Assembly (NCBI GenBank): GCA_025963635.1
Contig: JAOQAK010000060.1
Coordinates: 87,575 to 133,804, forward strand
Direction: 5' to 3'
DNA length: 46,230 nucleotides
Origin: Ferruginibacter sp.
Lineage (GTDB): Bacteria; Bacteroidota; Bacteroidia; Chitinophagales; Chitinophagaceae
The notes beneath the pieces are model-generated. The model searched no databases. It saw only the letters and a list, made by a program, of their open reading frames with translations, and had not been told where the DNA came from. The translations under genes were made by a program, and so were the position numbers. How positions within the stretch are numbered: position 1 is the stretch's first letter; every line of letters starts with the position of its first letter. This document shows positions 34,863-43,419 of this stretch, in pieces.

Positions 34863-35009
34863 TTAATACAACCCTTTCTTGGCAACAAGATTTTCCAAAA
34901 ACACACCAGTAATCTTTTTTGTTAATCGGCCCAGGTAGCAGGCAAACTCCAGGGCTTTTGTATTTAGATTAAAGGCATCCACCGGCAGACGAACACGCAT
35001 ATCCCTCAT
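34863..35009 (-). pseudogene. Truncated universal stress protein (48 codons)
   Basis: From the ATG at 35009 to TAA at 34863 the product is 48 residues, matching only the first strand-helix-strand of the Usp domain. FACYLGRLTKKITGVFLEN aligns directly with FACYLARLTKSRVTGVFLEN of the gene at 1-624, over about 45 residues with one gap. The remaining 230 or so residues are missing, so it cannot fold into a Usp domain. It is a decayed copy in the same island as the ATPase, PEP synthase and YtxH remnants. Confidence 0.8.
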
Positions 35010-35176
35010 TAATGACCGTTATTAGTATTTGTTATGAGCATTATCAACGTAATTTGCTACGACATCCGCGGTTGGTACAGGATAGTAACTCCGAAAGTTT
35101 GTACCATATTTATACTTTCAGGTAAATCATTCTACTTTTGCTCTTTCACCAAATTCGGATCGCTTACATCATCATT

Positions 35177-36610
35177 ATGAAATTTTTTCCCGGTATTTCC
35201 GTCTGCTTATTGTTGTTCTTTGAATGCAGCTGGCTTTGTTCATTTGCGCAGGTAACGCTTCCTTCTATTTTTACAGACAACATGGTATTGCAACAAAAGG
35301 AATCCGTGTTATTATGGGGATGGTCGAAACCCGGAAAGGCTGTGACCGTCACATCCTCCTGGAACAATCAAAAGGTTACAACAGTTACTGATTCAACAGG
35401 TAAATGGCATGTAAAGATCACCACCGCAACTGCAGGCGGACCCTATACAATCGTAATCAATGATGGTAAGCCAGTCACAATGCAGAACGTATTGCTGGGA
35501 GAAGTCTGGCTTTGCTCGGGGCAATCTAATATGGAAATGCCCATGAAAGGTTTTAAAGGCCAGCCGGTGACAGGCTCCAACGATGCGATATTAAAATCAT
35601 CCAACAGCAGCGTCAGGCTATATACGGTTCCGCGTTCTGCACAAACATCGCCGCAGCAAAATAGTAAACCCTCCGCCTGGAGAGAAGCTGAGCCCGAATC
35701 TGTAAGCAATTTTAGCGCTACGGCCTATTATTTTGGAAGGCTTTTGAACGAGTTGCTACATGTGCCCATCGGGTTGATCAATACAAGTTACGGAGGCTCC
35801 GACATTGAATCATGGATGAGTGCCAACACGCTGAAAACCTTTGCAGGCGTAAATATCCCCAACTTCACGGATTCTATCAAATCACCCAACCACACTCCCA
35901 CCGTTTTATACAACGGCATGGTGCATCCCATTATTGGTTACGGAATAAGGGGCGCAATCTGGTACCAGGGAGAATCAAATTACGATCGTCCTGCTCAATA
36001 CATTCAACGCTTTGCCGCAATGGTAAATGAATGGCGAATCTTGTGGGACATCGGTGCTTACCCCTTCTACTATGCGCAGTTAGCGCCTTACAATTACGCA
36101 ACATTTTCGCCCCCGGGTACACCGCAATTTAATTCGGCCCTGTTGAGGGATGCCCAACGAAAAGCGCAGGATTCTGTAGCAGGCACGGCTATGGCAGTGT
36201 TGATGGATATTGGCGAAGAAAATAGCATTCATCCCGCGAATAAGAAAACAGGGGGAGAAAGGCTGGCGTATCTTGCGCTGGCCAAAACATATGGTATCAA
36301 AGGCTTTGGCGCTGAAAGTCCTGCCTATGATTCTTTGATGATTAAAGACTCTATTGCCATCGTTCGTTTCAAAAATGCAGGCAACTGGCTCACATCTTAC
36401 GGAAAAGAATTGATACATTTTGAAGTAGCCGGAAAGGATAAAATGTTTTATCCGGCCAAAGCCGTAATATATCGTACAACCGTAGTAGTTTCATCCCCTT
36501 TGGTACGGCAGCCTGTCGCAGTAAGGTATGCATTTAAAGACTTTGTAACAGGCGAACTGTTCGGCACAGAAGGCCTGCCGGTATCATCCTTTAGAACGGA
36601 TGACTGGTGA
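35177..36610 (+). CDS. Sialate O-acetylesterase-type esterase (SASA/SGNH fold)
   Basis: 477 residues from the ATG at 35177, giving a signal peptide (MKFFPGISVCLLLFFECSWLCSFA). A beta-sandwich N-domain begins at LPSIFTDNMVLQQ. The SGNH catalytic domain has Ser117 in CSGQSNMEMP, the block IWYQGESN, and the Asp/His pair in MDIGEENSIHPANK. Such enzymes remove acetyl groups from sugars; in this setting the likely substrate is acetylated pectin or rhamnogalacturonan, although the family is named for sialic acid. A paralogue with the same domain order lies at 40119-41567 on the other strand. First gene of the plus-strand half of the polysaccharide block. Confidence 0.9.
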   Translation: MKFFPGISVCLLLFFECSWLCSFAQVTLPSIFTDNMVLQQKESVLLWGWSKPGKAVTVTSSWNNQKVTTVTDSTGKWHVKITTATAGGPYTIVINDGKPVTMQNVLLGEVWLCSGQSNMEMPMKGFKGQPVTGSNDAILKSSNSSVRLYTVPRSAQTSPQQNSKPSAWREAEPESVSNFSATAYYFGRLLNELLHVPIGLINTSYGGSDIESWMSANTLKTFAGVNIPNFTDSIKSPNHTPTVLYNGMVHPIIGYGIRGAIWYQGESNYDRPAQYIQRFAAMVNEWRILWDIGAYPFYYAQLAPYNYATFSPPGTPQFNSALLRDAQRKAQDSVAGTAMAVLMDIGEENSIHPANKKTGGERLAYLALAKTYGIKGFGAESPAYDSLMIKDSIAIVRFKNAGNWLTSYGKELIHFEVAGKDKMFYPAKAVIYRTTVVVSSPLVRQPVAVRYAFKDFVTGELFGTEGLPVSSFRTDDW

Positions 36611-36773
36611 TTAACAATAAATATTTATGAACCCGGCAATGGTACTTATGGCAACATCCTTGCGTCGCACACTTGTACGGCATACCGATATGGTTCCGTC
36701 TTTGAAAGCGTATGCTGTTTGGGCAAACACTCACGGAGGCACTCGGCATGGGTTATATGCCAAACCGGAATTA

Positions 36774-39113
36774 TTGAAGAGGCGACTGCCGAATAAATTT
36801 TTTCCTGCTTTACTCATTTTATTATTCACGATTTTATTGTACCCAGCCAAGGCCCAGACCAACGAATTGGATCAATGCAATATCGCCTGGAATAGTCAAA
36901 GTAAAAACGCTGGCGAATCAATGCCCTGCGGCGGCGGCGACATTGGCTTAAATGTGTGGGTTGAAAACAACGAAGTATTTTTTTACATCGCTAAAAGCGG
37001 AAGTTTTGATGAAAACAATGCATTGCTAAAACAAGGAAGAGTAAGAATAAAAATTTCACCTAACCCCTTTGAAGGTGCATCCTTCAAACAGGAACTGGTT
37101 TTAAAAAACGGGCATGTTCAAATCACAGCAAAAAAAAATAATCTAATAACCACCCTATTCATTTGGGTGGATGTTTTCAACCCGCTAATACATGTCGACA
37201 TCAATAGCAGTAGACCGGTTACCACCACCGCAACATACGAAAACTGGCGATTTCGCGACAGGCCGAATAAAGGAAGGGCAAACAATGCCAACTCATGGAA
37301 ATGGGCGCCACCGGCAGAAGTGGTCACCGGGAAAGATGCCGTGGATTTCAAAGAAAACACCATTTCATTTTACCACCGCAACAAACCGGAACCGTCTGTT
37401 TTCGATATAACGGTCAGGCAACAGGGATTGGAAAAAGTGAAAGATCAACTTTTTAATCCCATAAAGGATCTCACTTTTGGGGGTATGATGGAGGGAAAAA
37501 ATATGAAACCCGCGGGAATAGTTGAGAGTAATTACCTGGATACGGATTTCAAGGGTTGGAAATTACAAAGCGTTAAAGCTGAAAGGTCGCAGTTTATCAA
37601 TATTTACCTGCATACAGCGCAAACCGCAACCGCCGGCCAATGGCAGGCGGGCTTAGATCAAACCATACGCAATACAAAGGGAAAAGAAAAAGCTGCAGCA
37701 GCTGCTACCCATAACTGGTGGCAACAATTTTGGGATAGAAGTTATATTTTCATCAAGCCCTCGAATGCCTCGGAGAATTCATCTCAATGGCAGGCAGGAA
37801 GAAATTACCAGTTATTCAGGTATATGCTTGCCTGCAATGCATCCGGAAAATATCCCACTAAATTTAACGGCGGCTTATTTACTTACGACCCCTCCTGCAC
37901 CGACAGCAGTTTAAAATATACTCCCGATTTTAGAAATTGGGGCGGTGGCACCCACACGGCACAAAACCAGCGGCTGGTCTATTTTCCCCTCATCAAATCA
38001 GGCGACTTCGACATGATGAAGCCACAACTGGATTTCTATTTGCAGCTTTTAAAAAATGCAGAACTGAGAACGGAAACCTATTGGAATCATAAAGGAGCAT
38101 GTTTTACCGAACAGCTTGAAAACTTTGGTTTGCCCAATTATGCTGAATATGGAACAAAGCGGCCCGCTGATTTCGACAAAGGTGTTGAATACAATGCGTG
38201 GCTCGAGTACGAATGGGATACCGTGTTGGAATTTTGCGGGATGATGCTCGAGCAGGAACGATACGCCAATAAGAACATCGCTGAATACATTCCTTTTATC
38301 GAAAGCTGCCTTACTTTTTTTAATGAACATTATCAATGGCAGGCAAAACAGCGGGGAAGCAAGGCGCTGGATGGTAATAAGAAATTGATACTGTACCCGG
38401 GCTCAGGCGCAGAAACTTTCAAGATGGCCTACAATTCAACCAGTACCATTGCAGGATTAAAAACGATCGTTACCCGTTTACTGGAGTTGCCTGCAAATTA
38501 CCTCGGAGATGATAAAAGAAGACATTGGGATACAATGCTGCAACGTATACCTCCTATTAGTTTTGCCCAATTTGACGGACATACTACGATTGCCCCTGCA
38601 AAATTATGGGAACGAATAAATAATGCAGAATCGCCGCAACTATACCCTGTTTATCCCTGGGGCATTTACGGTATTGGTAAAGCCGGACTGGATACGGCTG
38701 TGAACACTTTTAGATATGACACCAACGCAGTAAAATTCAGAAGTTTCATCGGGTGGAAACAGGATAATATCTTTGCAGCAAGATTAGGCTTAACGAAAGA
38801 AGCTGCAGAACTAACTATACAGAAATTGAAGAATTCCGGCAGGCGTTTCCCTGCCTTCTGGGGACCGGGGTACGACTGGACACCGGATCATAACTGGGGC
38901 GGCAGCGGAATGATCGGGCTGCAGGAAATGCTGCTACAGACCAATGGAGAAAAAATATATCTTTTTCCTGCCTGGCCAAAAGAATGGGATGTGCATTTCA
39001 AATTACATGCGCCTTACCAGACAACAGTTGAAGCAATTATAAAAAATGGCCAATTGCAAATGCTGAAAGTAATTCCTGAATCAAGGAAAAAAGATGTGGT
39101 GAATATGTTTTGA
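36774..39113 (+). CDS. DUF5703-type glycoside-hydrolase-like protein
   Basis: 779 residues from TTG at 36774. I chose this start because it gives a clean signal peptide at once (MKRRLPNKFFPALLILLFTI with cleavage after AKA); the frame is open 49 codons further upstream but those codons encode no secretion signal. The N-domain has the DUF5703 pattern (IAWNSQSKNAGESMPCGGGD, VFFYIAKSGSFDENNALLK). The C-terminal half is an alpha-toroid like that of GH65/GH95 enzymes (GPGYDWTPDHNWGGSGMIGL, IYLFPAWPKEWDVHFKLHAP). Probably a periplasmic enzyme acting on plant cell wall oligosaccharides; no activity has been shown that I know of. It follows the sialate O-acetylesterase gene by 163 bp. Confidence 0.8.
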   Translation: MKRRLPNKFFPALLILLFTILLYPAKAQTNELDQCNIAWNSQSKNAGESMPCGGGDIGLNVWVENNEVFFYIAKSGSFDENNALLKQGRVRIKISPNPFEGASFKQELVLKNGHVQITAKKNNLITTLFIWVDVFNPLIHVDINSSRPVTTTATYENWRFRDRPNKGRANNANSWKWAPPAEVVTGKDAVDFKENTISFYHRNKPEPSVFDITVRQQGLEKVKDQLFNPIKDLTFGGMMEGKNMKPAGIVESNYLDTDFKGWKLQSVKAERSQFINIYLHTAQTATAGQWQAGLDQTIRNTKGKEKAAAAATHNWWQQFWDRSYIFIKPSNASENSSQWQAGRNYQLFRYMLACNASGKYPTKFNGGLFTYDPSCTDSSLKYTPDFRNWGGGTHTAQNQRLVYFPLIKSGDFDMMKPQLDFYLQLLKNAELRTETYWNHKGACFTEQLENFGLPNYAEYGTKRPADFDKGVEYNAWLEYEWDTVLEFCGMMLEQERYANKNIAEYIPFIESCLTFFNEHYQWQAKQRGSKALDGNKKLILYPGSGAETFKMAYNSTSTIAGLKTIVTRLLELPANYLGDDKRRHWDTMLQRIPPISFAQFDGHTTIAPAKLWERINNAESPQLYPVYPWGIYGIGKAGLDTAVNTFRYDTNAVKFRSFIGWKQDNIFAARLGLTKEAAELTIQKLKNSGRRFPAFWGPGYDWTPDHNWGGSGMIGLQEMLLQTNGEKIYLFPAWPKEWDVHFKLHAPYQTTVEAIIKNGQLQMLKVIPESRKKDVVNMF

Positions 39114-39121
39114 TATAAAGT

Positions 39122-39206
39122 AAAAACCTCGCAGCTTTTTAAAACCTCACTTTAAAGACCTCACAGGTTTTGAAGACCTCACAGGTTTTTAAAACCTGTG
39201 AGGTCT
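39122..39206. repeat. ACCTCACAGGTTTT repeat cluster with long palindrome
   Basis: A perfect palindrome with 16-bp arms and a one-base loop (AGACCTCACAGGTTTT-T-AAAACCTGTGAGGTCT) at 39174-39206. It is preceded by an 18-bp tandem copy of the left arm (39155-39172) and two degenerate copies (from 39122). A second palindrome of the family lies at 41588-41616. It separates the convergent halves of the polysaccharide block and could act as a bidirectional terminator. Confidence 0.85.
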
Positions 39207-39265
39207 GATCAGTCAGCATCCACGAACAAAACGAAGGCAGGCTCCACCAGCGACTGCCCTCCTAC

Positions 39266-39984
39266 CTATTGAACCTGGTTTTGCCCCGCTTTCTTTTTAG
39301 CAATAATTATATCGGTATATGCTTTATACATCTGCCGCCAATTTCGCCCGTTTGCATTCAGGTACTGTTCACATTTACTTTTGTATATTTCAAAGATGGC
39401 TGATATCTGTTTTATACTTTTAAAATCTACCGCCTGCTCACGGGCCAGTTTTAGGTTTGTTAAAATGGTTTCCTCTTCGGCTTTTGTAAGATCCGGCACA
39501 ATGGCCTTGTAACCGGCAAGCGTAAACGCCACTTTTCCCACCGTGTATTTATCAAGAACGGCTTCCACCTGCGATTCATCCAGGTCTTTCCTGAGGCCAG
39601 CCATTAAATTTTCATGAAGCTTTTTGGAATGGCCGAATTGGCAATCACCTGTCGGTCCAGCTCGCTTAATAATTTACCTGTTACCGGGTTGATCCCTGCG
39701 GGAACCGTTGAAAAAGGATGCTCATTGTTCCAATCCCTGATTGTTTTCAAATGTACTGCAATCACTTCCTTCAACCGCGATGCTTTAGCGGGGTCAGCAA
39801 TGTTGAGCGTGGTAACCCATTCAAATGCTTTCTTTTCCAGTTCAGCGTCTGATTTTAGCTTTGCATCTGCATTGGGTGCTTCGCTTGGAGTTGTAGCCTT
39901 GGCAGGACCAGTTTGGGCAAAGCCATTGAAGCAAAAGATACATGAACAAAAAAGCAGTGCACTAAGAATAAAATAATTTTTCAT
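39266..39984 (-). pseudogene. DUF3826 secreted protein, split by a one-base frameshift
   Basis: The first part, from the ATG at 39984, has a signal peptide (MKNYFILSALLFCSCIFCFNGFA) and the first half of DUF3826 (KKAFEWVTTLNIADPAKASR, STVPAGINPVTGKLL, DRQVIANSAIPK). It stops at TAA near 39604. The second part, in the next frame, continues LHENLMAGLRKDLDESQVEA, DKYTVGKVAFTLAGYKAI and AIFEIYKSKCEQYLNANG. Both halves match one DUF3826 protein of about 240 residues. The break is in CCAAAAAGCTT: six A instead of five restores the frame. A TAATG overlap at the break could allow re-initiation. DUF3826 proteins accompany pectin-degradation genes; function unknown. Pseudogene, sequencing error or coupled two-part gene are all possible. 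Confidence 0.75.
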
Positions 39985-39993
39985 GATGTTAGG

Positions 39994-40010
39994 TGTTGTT
40001 GAATTAAAAT
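39994..40010 (-). promoter_or_regulatory. Shared leader motif, copy 1
   Basis: The 17-base sequence TGTTGTTGAATTAAAAT (plus-strand orientation) lies 9 bases upstream of the DUF3826 start codon and occurs identically before the pectate lyase gene (43349-43365). In the mRNA it reads AUUUUAAUUCAACAACA. Confidence 0.5.
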
Positions 40011-40118
40011 TGTTTGTGGAATTCATTTAACGATTATCGGGAAACGAATTCCATGCTTTGATTTAATACAGTCATTTGCAGATTACCGGGTACTAGTTGA
40101 TTTGCCAGCGGCTCGCTT

Positions 40119-41567
40119 TTAATGTATTGGTTTAAAATGGAGCGAATCGTTTGTTCTGAAAGGTATTGCCGGCAAACCATCTTTATTGAAAAAATTAGGC
40201 TGTGCAGATTCATTCCATGCAAAGCGCACATTTGCTGGTTTTAAAACTTGTGGCGAAGAAACAATTACTCTGTCGCCTTTTATAACAGCATCCGCAGGCA
40301 CAAATTTATTATCATTACCTGCTATGGTAAACCAGGTAAGCGGCCCACTCCCGCTCACCAGTCCTTTGCCTGTATAATCAAATTCCAGGATGATTGCGTT
40401 TCCCTCAACTGTCATTGACTTATATTTTGGCCCGGAAGGGGTAACCTTTCGTCCATAATCCATTGCCAACGGCCATTGCGCCAAACGCCGGCCTACTTCC
40501 CATTTCCCATTTGGATGAAGATCTTCCGGTGATTTTGCAAGGTCATTGATAACGATCATGCCGGTATGCGAAATGCTCATCGCATGCGTTTGCGCTTCCC
40601 AAAACCTGGGCAAAGTTTCTTCATCCAGCGGGTATTTCCCTTTACTTTTTGAATAAAAAAAAGGTGAAATCTGAACATAATAAAATGGCAGGTCAGCTTG
40701 CCACAAATTCCGCCAGCCATTGATGAGCAAATTCATTTTATGGGTATACTCAATCGCCTCATTCTGAAAACAGTTTGTTTCTCCCTGGTACCACAAGAAG
40801 CCCTTCAATGAAAAAGGCGCCACCGGTTTGATCATCGTTGGATAAAATTTCCCGGGCATACTTGCATCCAGTTTCATTCCTGCGCTGCCAGAGAAATTTT
40901 CATTTCCCGGAATAATCGTTCCGGGAAGCCAGGGTTCTATTGCACTGCCAGGGATGGCAGCCGAAATTACTCCGATGGGTACATGAAGTTTATCGTATAG
41001 TTCTTTTGCAAAAAAGTAGCCGGCAGCAGAAAAAGAACGAAGCGCCGAATCACTGGCAATACTCCAACCGAGATGCAAAGAATCCGGCTGGTGGAGATTT
41101 TTACTGGTGACCAGGAAAATACGGATATTAGAATTCCTTGCTGTTTTCAATTCATCAATGGGAGAATTTTTTGCACTATCTGTTTTTAACACCTTACTGT
41201 TTTTGCGCATGGTATATTCCATGTTCGACTGGCCTGAACAAAGCCAAACTTCTCCCACCAAAATATTGTGCAGCAGAATAGTGGTACTTCCCGCAATTTT
41301 CATCTCATCCGGGATGGCAGAGGCTTTGGGTGGATCAAGAAAGATTTCCCATTTACCGGATGCATTGGCAATGGTATGTTTGGTTTGCTTGTTGAAACTA
41401 ACAGCAATATGATCGCCTGGAGTTGAAGTGCCCCAAACTGGTACCCGCTTCCCCTGTTGCAAAACCATATTATTGCCGAGTATCTTCGGTAACTGAACCT
41501 GGGCATTTGTTATCATGCCGGTTAACAGTATAAGAGCAAACACAATTATTTTATAATGCTTTTTCAT
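40119..41567 (-). CDS. Sialate O-acetylesterase-type esterase, second copy
   Basis: 482 residues with a signal peptide (MKKHYKIIVFALILLTGMITNA). Same layout as the gene at 35177: a beta-sandwich N-domain (LPKILGNNMVLQQGKRVPVW), SGNH block with Ser114 in CSGQSNMEYT, FLWYQGETN, and the Asp/His pair in NDLAKSPEDLHPNGKW. The two copies are clearly paralogous but well diverged, so they may act on differently placed acetyl groups. It is followed by 92 bp and then the DUF3826 gene on the same strand; a palindromic repeat separates it from the pectate lyase gene upstream. Confidence 0.9.
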   Translation of the reverse strand: MKKHYKIIVFALILLTGMITNAQVQLPKILGNNMVLQQGKRVPVWGTSTPGDHIAVSFNKQTKHTIANASGKWEIFLDPPKASAIPDEMKIAGSTTILLHNILVGEVWLCSGQSNMEYTMRKNSKVLKTDSAKNSPIDELKTARNSNIRIFLVTSKNLHQPDSLHLGWSIASDSALRSFSAAGYFFAKELYDKLHVPIGVISAAIPGSAIEPWLPGTIIPGNENFSGSAGMKLDASMPGKFYPTMIKPVAPFSLKGFLWYQGETNCFQNEAIEYTHKMNLLINGWRNLWQADLPFYYVQISPFFYSKSKGKYPLDEETLPRFWEAQTHAMSISHTGMIVINDLAKSPEDLHPNGKWEVGRRLAQWPLAMDYGRKVTPSGPKYKSMTVEGNAIILEFDYTGKGLVSGSGPLTWFTIAGNDNKFVPADAVIKGDRVIVSSPQVLKPANVRFAWNESAQPNFFNKDGLPAIPFRTNDSLHFKPIH

Positions 41568-41587
41568 CTTTCAATTTTTTGAGATCA

Positions 41588-41616
41588 ACCTCACAGGTTT
41601 TTAAAACCTGTGAGGT
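41588..41616. repeat. ACCTCACAGGTTTT palindrome, second site
   Basis: Perfect palindrome with 14-bp arms and a one-base loop, sharing its whole core with the copy at 39174-39206. It lies 21 bp upstream of the esterase start, inside its leader, so it may form a hairpin in that mRNA or be the end of the pectate lyase transcript. Confidence 0.85.
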
Positions 41617-41705
41617 GTGTGAATCTCTGCGACGATATGAATCCCTAATCGCATGACATTAAAACAATTCCGCTTTAAATCATGCAATTTTCATTAATCA
41701 CGATT

Positions 41706-43337
41706 TTATTTATTACCCTTATCAGCTATTTCATTCAGGTACACCTCAATATTGGTATAGCCATCCTTTTTCTTACCTGGCAAAGTTGCATCTGCCTTAT
41801 TATTTGGATTTAAGCCATGTTTTGTTTCCCATTCGTCAGGCATTCCATCATTATCAGCATCCTTGTATGGAGTCCCTTTATATTCAGGGTATCCGCGTAC
41901 CTGGCTGATGTCTGAAATAATGCCTTTCTTATACGAATCTGCAGGCAAACGTCTCGTGATATATTTCGTTCCGCGATAAGGCTCGATATTTTCATTATAA
42001 GTAATCTTACCGGTCCTTACATCTTCCACAATCCTTGTATCCACAGGATCCCGTTTCGGCAATGTAGCGCCTACATGAGCCAGTACATAAGTATAAGCAT
42101 CTTTTGCGCTCATGATGGAAAATTTCGCAATTGGAAATGGTTGGTTCACCTTAATCGCCTCCATATATTTTCCTGCATCCGGCAAATCACCTACCTGAAC
42201 GCCACCTGCCCAATTATCTTTAGTAACCTTTTCATTACCCTCCATAATGTTTCCTCCTACATATGCTTTGCCATAAGTTGCACTATCTTTTTTATCCCTT
42301 CCCGATTCAGGTTTCAGAATGCGATGACCAATTGGCTTATCCATTGGGGTAATTGGCCCCGGTTTGAAATAATTATTAATGAAATTGAAGAAGGAATGAT
42401 TGTCGCCTCCGTCAACACTGCGGTTCCACCAGTTGAAAACAACATTGTTTACAAAACCAAAATCGCCATACATTCCAACAGAAGGATTGCGGGCGATATT
42501 GTTTGCCCACAGATTGCGCATAAACGTGCTGTTGAGTCCGCCAATGGTGCTTCCAAATGCATGATTATAGGTATCGAGGCCTTCAGAAAAAATTGAATTC
42601 TGAATAGTAATGTTAACCGATGGTAATTTTTCCTGCTTTGCACCATTGCGGTCGTACACATGCCGGTAGATGGACATATTTTCATCAAGTCCCCAGCTTG
42701 CAGAAGTATGGTCTATAATGATATTACCCACTGGATTTCCTCCCAATCCATCATCTCTCCTGGTAACTTCTGTAGCACCCCGGCGAAAGCGCATGTACCT
42801 TATGACCACATCATGTGTGTCAATCAAAACTGATTCGCCAGCTATACAAATACCATCTCCCGGCGCCGTCTGGCCTTCAATACTAATATAAGGAGCCCTT
42901 ATGTTGATCGGGCTATGGAGCCTGATGATCCCGGCAACATTAAAAACAATGATGCGTACTCCACCTTGTTCACAAGCCTCCCGAAGTGTTCCCGGCCCAC
43001 GATCATCAAGACTAGTTACAACAAATACTTTTCCACCTCTTCCACCAAAACTATAAGCTCCGCCACCTTCTGCGCCAGGAAAGGCTGGTATTTTTGCCTG
43101 CGGCAGATCAGCAGGCTTTTGTGCCCATGGAATAAAAAACTTTCCTTGTTTTGCATCTGCTTCCATTATGGGCAGCGCTTTTGCCCAGGCTTCATCTGAA
43201 AGCTTTTGAAATCTTTTCATTTCCATATCCGTGGAATCCTGCAACGCTGGCGGAATTTTTGGGTACTGCGCAAATAGCTGATTAGTGGCACCACATAGGA
43301 AGGTTAATAGAATAACCGACAAGAAACTTTTTTTCAT
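41706..43337 (-). CDS. Pectate lyase (PL1-like), secreted
   Basis: 543 residues with a signal peptide (MKKSFLSVILLTFLCGATNQLFA). The lyase domain starts at IPAFPGAEGGGAYSFGGRGG and shows the right-handed beta-helix features of PL1: LDDRGPGTLREACEQGGVRI, GQTAPGDGI, VVIRYMRFRRG and IIIDHTSASWGLDENM. The end carries a Ca2+-binding loop (DADNDGMPDEWETKHGLNP), as in many Bacteroidota polysaccharide lyases. It should cut polygalacturonan by beta-elimination outside the cytoplasm with Ca2+. Its leader contains the 17-base motif shared with the DUF3826 gene. Confidence 0.9.
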   Translation of the reverse strand: MKKSFLSVILLTFLCGATNQLFAQYPKIPPALQDSTDMEMKRFQKLSDEAWAKALPIMEADAKQGKFFIPWAQKPADLPQAKIPAFPGAEGGGAYSFGGRGGKVFVVTSLDDRGPGTLREACEQGGVRIIVFNVAGIIRLHSPINIRAPYISIEGQTAPGDGICIAGESVLIDTHDVVIRYMRFRRGATEVTRRDDGLGGNPVGNIIIDHTSASWGLDENMSIYRHVYDRNGAKQEKLPSVNITIQNSIFSEGLDTYNHAFGSTIGGLNSTFMRNLWANNIARNPSVGMYGDFGFVNNVVFNWWNRSVDGGDNHSFFNFINNYFKPGPITPMDKPIGHRILKPESGRDKKDSATYGKAYVGGNIMEGNEKVTKDNWAGGVQVGDLPDAGKYMEAIKVNQPFPIAKFSIMSAKDAYTYVLAHVGATLPKRDPVDTRIVEDVRTGKITYNENIEPYRGTKYITRRLPADSYKKGIISDISQVRGYPEYKGTPYKDADNDGMPDEWETKHGLNPNNKADATLPGKKKDGYTNIEVYLNEIADKGNK

Positions 43338-43348
43338 GATATAGATTT

Positions 43349-43365
43349 TGTTGTTGAATTAAAAT
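43349..43365 (-). promoter_or_regulatory. Shared leader motif, copy 2
   Basis: TGTTGTTGAATTAAAAT (plus-strand orientation), identical over 17 bases to 39994-40010 and 11 bases upstream of the pectate lyase start codon. It may be part of a common regulatory or translation signal of the minus-strand genes. Confidence 0.5.
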
Positions 43366-43419
43366 GGATGCTCGTTTTTCCAAAAAACGGTCCTGCTATT
43401 TATTAATAAAAAGGTTGGC

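Noticed and set aside
42075..42596. Plus-strand open frame of 173 codons
   Set aside because: Antisense to the pectate lyase gene, no recognisable domain or signal peptide.
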